Positions 23,030-30,008 of a stretch of DNA of 64,000 nucleotides are shown one piece after another (the stretch's first letter is position 1; the number at the start of each line of letters is the position of its first letter). Origin of the DNA: Candidatus Gastranaerophilales bacterium (lineage in GTDB: Bacteria; Cyanobacteriota; Vampirovibrionia; Gastranaerophilales; Gastranaerophilaceae). Position numbers and translations under genes: made by a program. The stretch is taken from contig JAEEHV010000066.1 of assembly GCA_016280955.1 (NCBI GenBank), positions 1-64,000 of the forward strand, in the 5' to 3' direction. Under the pieces are notes generated by a model. That model saw only the letters and a program-made list of their open reading frames with translations, was not told the DNA's origin and ran no database searches.

Positions 23030-23058
23030 AAAAAGAAGCCGCGATTTCTCACGGCTCT
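23030..23058 (-). terminator. terminator of the 24.0-23.1 kb unit
   Basis: AGCCG-TGAGAAATC-GCGGCT stem followed by TCTTTTTTG on the minus strand. Confidence 0.8.
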
Positions 23059-23074
23059 ATCTATCATTCCTTTC

Positions 23075-23281
23075 TTATTGATTCTGTTCGATTTGAATAA
23101 TCCTTGCATGGATTTCGTCAGCCTTGATTTTGTAATCTTTAGCTTTCTTTTCGTATATCTCCTTTTCAGACCACAATAACAAGTGTCTTGCTGTTCTGTT
23201 ATGTTTATCCATTAGGTCGATATAGTAGTTGTATGCTGCCGATAAGAGTTCATGCTCTGTGATGTGTTCAAACGTATTCAT
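23075..23281 (-). CDS. hypothetical helical protein, 68 aa
   Basis: ATG 23281 with GGAGGTTAAA before it. Helical (SAAYNYYIDLMDKHNRTARH, EIYEKKAKDYKIKADEIHAR), probably a coiled coil. Unknown. Confidence 0.65.
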   Translation of the reverse strand: MNTFEHITEHELLSAAYNYYIDLMDKHNRTARHLLLWSEKEIYEKKAKDYKIKADEIHARIIQIEQNQ

Positions 23282-23292
23282 TTTAACCTCCG

Positions 23293-23631
23293 TTAATCTG
23301 TTGTCCTGTAGTAGTATGTCAGCTCGTTGCCTTTGAGATTTTCCTGTGCGTATGCCGCTGCCTGTTCCCAAAGGTCATTGTAGATTTGCGCGTATGCCTG
23401 ATGTCCTGCGTTGTAATGCTCCCATATTTTCCAATTAAGAGCCATTACAAGCTCGGTCAGATATTTGTAGTTCTTTTTCCAACCTTTCATAGCTCTGCGG
23501 TATGTGTCCTTTATCGCCGCAACTCCGAAGCAGTCAGCAATGGAAAAATCCATATAAAATGTTGTAATAGGTTTATAACCCGTTAGGGCTTCAATGTTCC
23601 AATCCTTATAGGTAAATCCTGCGTGTGTCAT
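23293..23631 (-). CDS. hypothetical protein, 112 aa
   Basis: ATG 23631 with GGAGAAACAGAAA upstream. Helical with TTFYMDFSIADCFGVAAIKDT then MKGWKKNYKYLTELVMALN and HQAYAQIYNDLWEQAAAY. Similar proteins are frequent in gut siphoviruses, role unknown. Confidence 0.7.
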   Translation of the reverse strand: MTHAGFTYKDWNIEALTGYKPITTFYMDFSIADCFGVAAIKDTYRRAMKGWKKNYKYLTELVMALNWKIWEHYNAGHQAYAQIYNDLWEQAAAYAQENLKGNELTYYYRTTD

Positions 23632-23653
23632 TTTCTGTTTCTCCTTTGTTATA

Positions 23654-23812
23654 TCAGAATATTGCAAGTGCCTTATATTGTGGGAATTTCTCCTTGAATT
23701 TATTTAACGCCTGCTCTTTTGTTTTGGCGTTGATACACTTGCAAGGGTATTTTTTGAGTTCGTCCTTCCAATAGCCTTTTTCGCAATAAACGATTAAATA
23801 TGTGTATCTCAT
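23654..23812 (-). CDS. hypothetical protein, 52 aa
   Basis: ATG 23812 with GGAGGAAGAT upstream. Small alpha/beta protein: RYTYLIVYCEKGYWKDELKK then CINAKTKEQALNKFKEKFP. Unknown. Confidence 0.65.
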   Translation of the reverse strand: MRYTYLIVYCEKGYWKDELKKYPCKCINAKTKEQALNKFKEKFPQYKALAIF

Positions 23813-23822
23813 ATCTTCCTCC

Positions 23823-23999
23823 TTAATCATAGCTGTGGGCTTCTCCGTCAATTACTACGGTGTAGCCGTCTGATTCGGTGTAGATTTCCTGTGTATATAT
23901 TGTGTGGTCTTTTCCTGCGGTATATCCTGCGTTATATATTCCAATGCAAACGCCGATAATCGCCGCGCTGATAAATATTGCAAGTAGTATCTTTTTCAT
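23823..23999 (-). CDS. exported or membrane-anchored small protein, 58 aa
   Basis: ATG 23999 (MKKILLAIFISAAIIGVCIG) with GGAGGAATGACA; the ATG 6 nt earlier touches the site. The N-terminus is a signal anchor, the rest an acidic/polar exposed domain (DHTIYTQEIYTESDGYTVVI). First gene of the 24029 unit. Confidence 0.65.
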   Translation of the reverse strand: MKKILLAIFISAAIIGVCIGIYNAGYTAGKDHTIYTQEIYTESDGYTVVIDGEAHSYD

Positions 24000-24028
24000 T
24001 GTCATTCCTCCTTGATTTCTATGGTATT

Positions 24029-24057
24029 ATTATAACATATAGCAAGTCTAATGTCAA
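24029..24057 (-). promoter_or_regulatory. early promoter, unit 23999-23075
   Basis: TTGACA (24057-24052), spacer TTAGACTTGCTATATGT, TATAAT (24034-24029). Confidence 0.9.
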
Positions 24058-24069
24058 TATATAATGTTA

Positions 24070-24200
24070 AATTCTTAATTTTTTAATATTGAAATTTTCT
24101 GGTCGCTCCTGCCTGTGTTTTATCATTTTCCAAAATTGAATATTTCTGGTGTCCGTTCAGATTTCTATTATTTTTCAAAATCGAATTTTCCTGTCAATAT
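24070..24200. repeat. AAAAT-N4-ATTTT repeats, 3 copies
   Basis: Copies near 24078-24102, 24124-24150 and 24170-24196. A terminator-like stem (CTCGTTGG/CCAGCGGG, 24207-24232) follows the 24253 gene. Confidence 0.8.
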
Positions 24201-24252
24201 AAAAATTCACCCGCTGGGAAATTCCAACGAGCAAATCAAGGGGAGAATTATG

Positions 24253-24714
24253 TTAATCATAAGAAGTTATCGCTTCTAATACGCGGTATAAAACGCGGTA
24301 GCAATCATCATTGTATGGGTTCTTTGCGGTAGCTCGCAGCGATTCAATAGCCTGTTTGACGGATTCCACTGTTCCGCGTTCTACGGTTTCAAATGCCATT
24401 GAGCAAAGTCGAGCCGATATTTCTTCTGGGTAAAATTCGATAATATCAAATGCTTTAGGGTCAATTCCGTTGATGTTGTTATTACCAAATGTAATGATGT
24501 GGTTTTTGAGGTCAACTTCCTTGCAGCGGATTCCGTCTGCGCCGTCATTATACCATAGTTCTTCAGGGGGATAGAAGTTATGCCAATTATAATGGTGGTC
24601 TGGGTCGCTGATTCGGTTCTTAATGTTGGTGAAGTCCGATTCGGTGAGATTATCCATTTCTATTATGATTGTCCAACCTGTGCGATTGTCTTTAATAGTT
24701 CTAATGTTTCTCAT
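24253..24714 (-). CDS. hypothetical protein, 153 aa
   Basis: ATG 24714 with GGAGGCGCACA upstream. Alpha/beta start (NRTGWTIIIEMDNLTESDF), central WHNFYPPEELWYNDG, helical end. No catalytic motif evident. Sole gene of its unit. Confidence 0.7.
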   Translation of the reverse strand: MRNIRTIKDNRTGWTIIIEMDNLTESDFTNIKNRISDPDHHYNWHNFYPPEELWYNDGADGIRCKEVDLKNHIITFGNNNINGIDPKAFDIIEFYPEEISARLCSMAFETVERGTVESVKQAIESLRATAKNPYNDDCYRVLYRVLEAITSYD

Positions 24715-24757
24715 TGTGCGCCTCCTGTTTGATTGTGTGTGATTTCTTACTGTAACT

Positions 24758-24786
24758 ATTATAGCATATAGCAAACATAAAGTCAA
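24758..24786 (-). promoter_or_regulatory. early promoter, unit 24714-24253
   Basis: TTGACT (24786-24781), spacer TTATGTTTGCTATATGC, TATAAT (24763-24758). Confidence 0.9.
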
Positions 24787-24809
24787 GCGAAAATGACAAT
24801 TTCTTTAAT

Positions 24810-24985
24810 TTTTAATATGCTGTTTTTCTGGTCGTCGTTTCCGATTATCTATTATTTTGCAAAATTAAAAATAATTGGAAAAAAAGATGGAGTTGATACA
24901 AATATTCTTAATTTTTCAAAATCATAAATTCTTGGCTGTCTGTTCAGAAATTATTTGTTTTTCAAAATTAGATTTTTCTGGTGGT
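24810..24985. repeat. AAAAT-N4-ATTTT repeats, 4 copies
   Basis: Copies near 24806-24830, 24852-24877, 24910-24935 and 24957-24982. A terminator stem (GCCGTC/GATGGC, about 24990-25016) ends the 25027 gene's unit. Confidence 0.8.
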
Positions 24986-25026
24986 GTCAAAAGAAAACGC
25001 CATCTATTGACGGCGTTCTCCTATAT

Positions 25027-25242
25027 TCACGCGGCAATCATCAACCGTTGCCGCCTCGGTATGTCGTAGCTCTTACAAGTTCTCTTGAAGTTCCTTCTGA
25101 GGTCGCGCCTGTTCGCGGATTCCGTGCGGTTTAATTCAAAATAGTTGCTATCCATTACAGAAATATAATATCTGCCGTTTCCGTCGATTCCTCCGTTGAT
25201 ACACAAATAATCTGTCCTGATGTTGTAGAGAAGTTTTCCCAT
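25027..25242 (-). CDS. hypothetical basic protein, 71 aa
   Basis: ATG 25242 overlaps the preceding TAA (TAATGG). Beta-rich first half (KLLYNIRTDYLCINGGIDGN), then a very basic helix (NRRDLRRNFKRTCKS, PRRQRLM). Possibly nucleic-acid binding. Unknown. Confidence 0.65.
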   Translation of the reverse strand: MGKLLYNIRTDYLCINGGIDGNGRYYISVMDSNYFELNRTESANRRDLRRNFKRTCKSYDIPRRQRLMIAA

Positions 25243-25646
25243 TATGCCGCGTCCTCCTGTTCCTTCATCATCTTGTCGGTGTCGATTGTTGCGGATAATT
25301 TGCAAAGTGTCGAATATTTCTTTGTCTTTTCAGGCTCTCCGATTGTCTGGTATTTACCATGTGATACACTGTACATTCCTGGTGTTGTCAAGGGTCGCCA
25401 TTTGTTAATCTGTAATGTCGGGATTTGTCTGCCCGTTCTCTCGTTCCACTTGCAACCATATTTGTCAACCGTCACGTATTCGGGATTGTAGGAAATAACA
25501 AATTCTGTTACTGTGCCGTCCTCGTGTTTAATTGTCTTGTGAAGTTGTTTCTCTCCCCAATTACAATAGTGTTCGAGGTCGAGCTGGAAGCCGTTTTTAG
25601 CTTGTCCATTCCACTTGTTAAATTGTTCTCTTGTAATTTTAGCCAT
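25242..25646 (-). CDS. hypothetical protein, 134 aa
   Basis: AAAGGAGAATGAATT precedes ATG 25646. Begins MAKITREQFNKWNGQAKNGF; contains TEFVISYNPEYVTVDKYG. Acidic C-terminus. First gene of the 25693 unit; unknown. Confidence 0.7.
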   Translation of the reverse strand: MAKITREQFNKWNGQAKNGFQLDLEHYCNWGEKQLHKTIKHEDGTVTEFVISYNPEYVTVDKYGCKWNERTGRQIPTLQINKWRPLTTPGMYSVSHGKYQTIGEPEKTKKYSTLCKLSATIDTDKMMKEQEDAA

Positions 25647-25692
25647 AATTCATTCTCCTTTATTTTCGGGATTAGCTCCCTTTGTTGTTAAT

Positions 25693-25721
25693 ATAATAAC
25701 ATATAGCAAGCATAATGTCAA
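25693..25721 (-). promoter_or_regulatory. early promoter, unit 25646-25027
   Basis: TTGACA (25721-25716), spacer TTATGCTTGCTATATGT, TATTAT (25698-25693). Confidence 0.9.
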
Positions 25722-25734
25722 GCGTTTTCGTGAA

Positions 25735-25815
25735 ATTCTTAATTTTTTAATATCACAAAAATCTGGTAGATATGAGGTCTGGATTTGGTTTTTCAAAATG
25801 CGGATTTTCTGGTGA
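25735..25815. repeat. AAAAT-N4-ATTTT repeats, 2 copies
   Basis: Copies near 25742-25766 and 25788-25813. Confidence 0.75.
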
Positions 25816-25824
25816 GGTGAGGAT

Positions 25825-25857
25825 AAAAAAAATAACCTTCCGATTTCTCGGAAGGTC
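25825..25857 (-). terminator. terminator after the 25864 gene
   Basis: ACCTTCCGA-GAAAT-CGGAAGGT stem followed by TATTTTTTTTATCC on the minus strand. Confidence 0.9.
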
Positions 25858-25863
25858 TGATTC

Positions 25864-26241
25864 TTATTTGTATTCCCAATCTCTAACAACTTTATCGCTG
25901 TTGTAGTATTTTATCTTTTCTTCGTATTCTTTGATTTGTTCGGTGTAGTCCATAACGTCGCCGAAGAAGGGGCATATCGTTCCATTTCTTTTCTTATAAT
26001 CTTCCAACATTGCAAGGGTCGTGTTATAGTCGCTTTTGGTGATTACACGAATATGCAAGCGGTTGAGAATTTCTGCGTATGTTCCGTGATAGTCATATAC
26101 TTTTGATTGTCTGCCGTCTGGCTTGATGAAGATGATTCCTAATGTGTTTTTGGATTTGTTATTGCAAAAATCTCCGTGCTGTGATACAATAACGTCTTTT
26201 CTAAAGGATTCCGCGATTCTTTTGAAAGTCTGATATGTCAT
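25864..26241 (-). CDS. hypothetical protein, 125 aa
   Basis: ATG 26241 with GGAGGTAATCAGT upstream. Contains MTYQTFKRIAESFRKDVIVS, LGIIFIKPDGRQSKVYDYHG and a helical C-terminus with CPFFGDVMDYTEQ. Small alpha/beta phage protein, unknown. Confidence 0.7.
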   Translation of the reverse strand: MTYQTFKRIAESFRKDVIVSQHGDFCNNKSKNTLGIIFIKPDGRQSKVYDYHGTYAEILNRLHIRVITKSDYNTTLAMLEDYKKRNGTICPFFGDVMDYTEQIKEYEEKIKYYNSDKVVRDWEYK

Positions 26242-26272
26242 ACTGATTACCTCCTTGAAATTTTCTGTTATT

Positions 26273-26301
26273 ATAATATCATATAGCTGGCTATATGTCA
26301 A
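26273..26301 (-). promoter_or_regulatory. early promoter, unit 26241-25864
   Basis: TTGACA (26301-26296), spacer TATAGCCAGCTATATGA with an ATATAGC/GCTATAT dyad, TATTAT (26278-26273). Confidence 0.9.
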
Positions 26302-26800
26302 TATGTAATTTGTAATTTTATTAATTTTTTAATATCGGATTTTCTTGGAGTCAACAGAGGAAAAAGATTGTTTTTGAAAATTCCGCTTTTTTGGTTTTGG
26401 CCTGGTTCTGGCTGATATGCAGCGTGATTTCTTGGTTTCCGTCCTGATGTGTTTTCCTGTCGTCTGTGGTGCGCCCTCTCACGTTTTCCGTCTTATTTAA
26501 TATAATTTCATTCCTGCGGTATTTCGTGCGATATAGGGCAATTCTCGCGGTTTTATCCTGCCTGCGGTTTTCCGTCCTGCCCATGCTCCTGTCCGTGCTC
26601 CTGTGTCAAAAATTCTTTATTTTGAAAAATTATAAATTTCTGTCTGTCCATGCCAAAATTTCCGCGTTTTGAAAAATGATGATTCTCTGTCGGTCTGTAC
26701 CAAATAAATTGAATTTTGAAAAATCATATTTTCCTGTGTAGCCTGTACCAAAAAAATCATAGTTTTGAAAAATGATGATTTCCTGTCACGCGCAAAATTT
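26302..26800. repeat. noncoding stretch with 6 AAAAT-N4-ATTTT repeats
   Basis: About 530 bases without a supported gene. Copies near 26318-26345, 26372-26396, 26618-26642, 26665-26690, 26713-26737 and 26764-26788. The 26400-26600 part is less AT-rich, pyrimidine-biased (CCTGTCG, TCCGTCC) and has no clear signal. Confidence 0.75.
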
Positions 26801-26802
26801 AA

Positions 26803-26825
26803 GCCCTCCGATTTCTCGGAAGGCT
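26803..26825 (-). terminator. terminator after the J-domain gene
   Basis: GCCTTCCGA-GAAA-TCGGAGGGC stem followed by TTAAATTTTG on the minus strand. Confidence 0.8.
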
Positions 26826-26831
26826 TGCGGT

Positions 26832-27323
26832 TTATGCTGTTGCGAGTGCGTTCTCTCTGTCCTGTGCGATTCTCTGACTTCCCCAAAGGTCGCGGATTTG
26901 GTTCATTGTGTAGTTCTTGCTGTTTTTCTTCTGGTAGCCGTCGTTGTGCCAATACCACGCGGATTTGTTTTTGCTCCAATGGAATTTTAATTCCTTGAAG
27001 ATTTCCTTATATTGTCTGGTGTCGCCTGTTATCCATAACCAACTTCCGCAAATCTCAATGGTAATTCCTGCGAGGTTAATAATGCGGTTGATGATGTTTA
27101 TAAATTCCTGCGGCGTTTCGGTGGTCTTGGTGGTCGCTGTGTAGGTTTCGCCTTTCGCGCTGCGGTGGGTATCTTTGAGGACTGCGAATAATTTTTCATA
27201 TTCCGCGTTGATTTCCTTCATATCGTCCTCATTGCCGCCGAGGTCGGGGTGGTGCTGCATTGCTAATTTCCTATACTGCTTTTTGAGTTCCTCTGCTGTT
27301 GTCGGATTGTTAAACCATTTCAT
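26832..27323 (-). CDS. J-domain (DnaJ-like) protein, 163 aa
   Basis: Residues 1-48 form a J-domain with QYRKLAMQHHPDLGGNEDDM; HPD at 25-27 is the DnaK-stimulating motif. There is no Gly/Phe or zinc-finger part. The C-terminal domain (residues 80-150, GITIEICGSWLWITGDT, LKFHWSKNKSAWYWHN) is a widespread companion of J-domains in phage and plasmid proteins. It would recruit host DnaK. Sole gene of its unit. Confidence 0.85.
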   Translation of the reverse strand: MKWFNNPTTAEELKKQYRKLAMQHHPDLGGNEDDMKEINAEYEKLFAVLKDTHRSAKGETYTATTKTTETPQEFINIINRIINLAGITIEICGSWLWITGDTRQYKEIFKELKFHWSKNKSAWYWHNDGYQKKNSKNYTMNQIRDLWGSQRIAQDRENALATA

Positions 27324-27402
27324 ACTTCATTCTCCTTTATACAAAATTCTAATAGGCTTGTAATGGGTATCTTGAATACTCATTTCCGATTGGATTGTAT
27401 AT

Positions 27403-27431
27403 AGTATAACATATAGCAATCTATATGTCAA
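27403..27431 (-). promoter_or_regulatory. early promoter, J-domain unit
   Basis: TTGACA (27431-27426), spacer TATAGATTGCTATATGT, TATACT (27408-27403). The leader has CCTATTAGAATTTTGTATAA then AGGAG. Confidence 0.9.
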
Positions 27432-27439
27432 TAGATTTT

Positions 27440-27732
27440 TGAAAATTTCTTTATTTTTTAATATTGAGATTTTCTGGCTGCGGTTGCCTGATTTCTTTGG
27501 CTTTTCAAAATTCCGATTTCTTGGTATCACCTGTGAGATTTTCCATTGTTTTTCAAAATGGGGATTTCTTGGTTCAGATTTTCCGATGATTGGTGTTTTC
27601 CTCTGGTGTCAGATTTTCCGTTGCTGTGGTATCAGAAATTTTTCGTTTTTCAAAATGATAAATTTTTGGTCGAGGTTTTCCGCTGGTGTCAGATTATTTC
27701 CATTTTGCAAAATTAGATTTTTCTGGCAATGG
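27440..27732. repeat. AAAAT-N4-ATTTT repeats, 5-6 copies
   Basis: Copies near 27453-27477, 27500-27524, 27549-27573, 27640-27668 and 27702-27727, with degenerate pieces (GGTxxxAGATTTTCCG) between. No gene in this 350-base gap. Confidence 0.8.
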
Positions 27733-27744
27733 ATAAAAAAAGAA

Positions 27745-27778
27745 GCAACCGATTTCTCGGTTGCTTTTTATTTCTTGA
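27745..27778 (-). terminator. bidirectional terminator after the 27780 gene
   Basis: GCAACCGA-GAAA-TCGGTTGC stem with TTCTTTTTTT on the minus strand and TTTTTATTTC on the plus strand. Confidence 0.85.
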
Positions 27779-27779
27779 T

Positions 27780-27968
27780 TTATTGATATTCTCTGCTGAT
27801 TTTTTCGCTGATTCTGTCATATATCTTGTTTTTCTCTTGGAGCGGTAATTTCTCATAGCCATCTATGGAATAGCAAATATCTAATGTTCTATTTCTGATT
27901 AAAGTGTATTTATCAAGTTCGTTCCTGATTTCTTCGTTTTCACTGAAATATCCAACATTAATAATCAT
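27780..27968 (-). CDS. hypothetical protein, 62 aa
   Basis: Helical, charged protein (NEEIRNELDKYTLIRNRTLD). GGAGGAATCACA precedes ATG 27968. Sole gene of the 28021 unit; unknown. Confidence 0.65.
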   Translation of the reverse strand: MIINVGYFSENEEIRNELDKYTLIRNRTLDICYSIDGYEKLPLQEKNKIYDRISEKISREYQ

Positions 27969-28020
27969 TGTGATTCCTCCTTGAATTTTCCGAAGTGGTT
28001 TGTGTGTTTCCTATGGTCTT

Positions 28021-28049
28021 ATTATATATCATAGTTTTCCGTTTGTCAA
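28021..28049 (-). promoter_or_regulatory. early promoter, unit 27968-27780
   Basis: TTGACA (28049-28044), spacer AACGGAAAACTATGATA, TATAAT (28026-28021). This spacer lacks the usual dyad. Confidence 0.8.
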
Positions 28050-28059
28050 TACATTTCGT

Positions 28060-28352
28060 TAAATTCTTTATTTTTTAATATAAAAAATTTTTGGTATGGT
28101 TTCCGTCCTCGGCAGCCTTGCCAATTTTCCGACGTTTTCCAATATCATCTTTTTCTGGTATCGTGCCAATTTTCCGACGTTTTCAAAAATCAAAATTTTC
28201 TGTCTGTCTGATTCCATTTTTCCGTCATTTTTCAAAATTGATTTTTTCTGGTATCACCGTGCAAATTTTCTTGATTTTTCAAAATTAAAAATTTCTGGTA
28301 TACTGATTCCGATTTTCCTTTATTTTTCAAAATAAAATTTTCTTGGTATCGG
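28060..28352. repeat. AAAAT-N4-ATTTT repeats, 6 copies
   Basis: A regular array: copies near 28070-28094, 28136-28158, 28182-28206, 28229-28253, 28277-28300 and 28323-28347, at about 46-47 bp period. The longest uniform run in the window. Confidence 0.85.
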
Positions 28353-28665
28353 CAGCGCGGAAGGTTCTGATTCCGTCCGATTGATTTTTTTGTGTCTGTT
28401 TCCGTCTGTCGTTCCGTCTGTCGTGTTTTCGTGCTGGGTCTGGGTCTGATTCCGTCCGAAGGTTTCCGCGCGTTCTGCCGCGATTTCCGTATGGCGTATT
28501 ATACGGAGCTGTATCGCGTTTTCTGACGTAGCAATGAAATTATATTGATTTCGTGTTTTGGCGCGTTCTGGGGCTATTCTGGGCGATTCTGGCGTATTTC
28601 TGATTTGTTTATCGGATTGTAAAAATCCAATGGGGGAGAAGTGGGATTTGCATTTCGTATTGCCA
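28353..28665. other. GC-richer noncoding patch
   Basis: About 310 bases without a supported frame on either strand. Compared with its surroundings it is rich in C and G and in short direct repeats such as CCGTCTGTCG, GGGTCTG and GATTCCGTCCGA. I see no tRNA, promoter or clear hairpin. Confidence 0.5.
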
Positions 28666-28669
28666 AAAA

Positions 28670-28772
28670 TATTTGATTTTGAAAAATATTGATTTTTTGG
28701 TGATGAAGTGATAGAATGAGTATGCCGCCGTCAAAAAAATGTGATTTTGAAAAATGATAAATTTTTGTTGAG
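28670..28772. repeat. AAAAT-N4-ATTTT repeats, 2 copies
   Basis: Copies near 28676-28701 and 28741-28768, with inner GAAAA orientation. Confidence 0.75.
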
Positions 28773-28803
28773 GCAAAATAAAAAGCCCGCTGGCGGGCGG
28801 GCT
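28772..28803 (-). terminator. terminator after the amidoligase-like gene
   Basis: GCCCGCCCGCCAGCGGGC stem followed by TTTTTATTTTG on the minus strand. Confidence 0.85.
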
Positions 28804-28817
28804 TGGGATTGTTGTGT

Positions 28818-29672
28818 TTATGCTTCGGCGTACTTCTTAAAGATTTTTACTAACTTGGCGGCGGTCATTTCAGCTTTATGCTTTCTGTATTCGGTTTTAT
28901 TGGAATAGCGGCGGCTGTCCTTGGGCTGGTCGTTAAAGTGCTTTACAAAATTGTTGATTATCGCGGTCATCATTTCGGTTGCGCATTTGGTAGCGTTGAT
29001 GTACTGCTTCGCGTTGATGAATTTGCATACGCGGAATTCAATGCGATTGTTGTGCTGTAGGTTGATGAAGTTTGTGTGGTCGTCGGCGTCGCTCCATTCG
29101 GTATAAGGTTCAGCCCAACGATTGAGGCTTCTACCGAACAACTGCTCAACTTCTTCGGGATGTGCTGTCATATAGTTGCTCAACGGGATAAACAATGAAT
29201 GACAAAAGCGGCGGATATAATCAACTGTTCTCGCGTTGATGTATTCAACGTGACCGATATTGAGGTGCATACCGCAATTCGGATGGATTGTATCAAGTTC
29301 GTGATTTGTGTTCAGCGTTTGGATTGTTGTGCAATCCTTGGACAGTGCATTGAGTCCGTAAAAAATCGGGGATTTGTACTCAACTCTGACGGTATAATCA
29401 GAGGTAGCAACGAAGTCGCGGGATTGAAGCTCCATTCGTGCGCGGTCGCTGTCAGCCATTGATTCAGCTTCGATGCCATAGGTGAATCCGTGCGCTTTTT
29501 CTTTACCGCTGAAGCGGTCATGTTCGTATGAATAGCCCTCTTGGCGGGTTGCGTGGTAACTGCAAAGATAAGCAGCAGCTCCGCCGCGATTGTTTTTCTC
29601 AACCTTAATCATACAGTGGATAGGCAGGGTAACATTACAAGTAGCGCAAGCGCATTTAGCAGTTAATAACAT
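28818..29672 (-). CDS. Amidoligase_2-like enzyme, 284 aa
   Basis: N-terminal CACATCNV zinc-like motif and CSYHATRQ, then FTYGIEAESMADSD, VRVEYKSPIFYG and CGMHLNIGH, and later RIEFRVC. FxxGxExE, the E-x-(K)-SP and GxHxxxG motifs in this order fit the PF12224-type amidoligases (glutamine synthetase/GCS-fold), which join amines to carboxylates with ATP. Phage and mobile-element members lack an assigned substrate. Sole gene of the 29731 unit, at the early/late boundary. Confidence 0.75.
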   Translation of the reverse strand: MLLTAKCACATCNVTLPIHCMIKVEKNNRGGAAAYLCSYHATRQEGYSYEHDRFSGKEKAHGFTYGIEAESMADSDRARMELQSRDFVATSDYTVRVEYKSPIFYGLNALSKDCTTIQTLNTNHELDTIHPNCGMHLNIGHVEYINARTVDYIRRFCHSLFIPLSNYMTAHPEEVEQLFGRSLNRWAEPYTEWSDADDHTNFINLQHNNRIEFRVCKFINAKQYINATKCATEMMTAIINNFVKHFNDQPKDSRRYSNKTEYRKHKAEMTAAKLVKIFKKYAEA

Positions 29673-29730
29673 AATTCATTCTCCTTTACAAATTGACGAT
29701 GTATTTTGTTTGTTGTCTTTTGACAGTAAT

Positions 29731-29759
29731 ATAATACCATATGGATTGTTATATGTCAA
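29731..29759 (-). promoter_or_regulatory. early promoter, amidoligase-like unit
   Basis: TTGACA (29759-29754), spacer TATAACAATCCATATGG, TATTAT (29736-29731). Confidence 0.9.
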
Positions 29760-30008
29760 CAGTTTTTCGCAATTTTCAAAAATCAAATAAAAATTGACAA
29801 TTATTATCGCATTTCTCGCTGCTAATCAATAGTGATAGGATAATAATTGACAATACTATTTGGAGTAAACAGTAATAATATTATGCTAAAATATAGTGAT
29901 ATTATGCTAATATTCAAAAATCATAAGGATAATAAATGACAATAAATAGCAGTAAAATAACGGTATTTTGACGGTAAAAAGATAAAATATGACTATGATA
30001 TTTTAGTG
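29760..30008. other. left part of the central noncoding region
   Basis: AT-rich, no supported gene. Contains GACAATTATTATC and GATAATAATTGAC as an imperfect inverted repeat and a direct repeat of ATATTATGCTAA (29877-29916). Confidence 0.5.

Noticed and set aside
26351-26979. Frames of 77 and 120 aa on the minus strand
   Set aside because: They run through the repeat units and a terminator, repeat the same residues, and have no ribosome site; the J-domain gene covers the second.
28091-28335. Plus-strand frames of 65-79 aa with repeated FSKI/FPTF motifs
   Set aside because: They are translations of the AAAAT-N4-ATTTT repeats, with no ribosome site.
26600-28352. CRISPR-like array
   Set aside because: Repeats are imperfect, about 24 bp at 46-bp period but tied to promoters all over the arm, spacers are themselves AT-rich and similar, and no cas gene is present.
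28500-28560. DnaA-box type origin
   Set aside because: No TTATNCACA-like cluster is seen here or in the central region, so an origin cannot be assigned from boxes.
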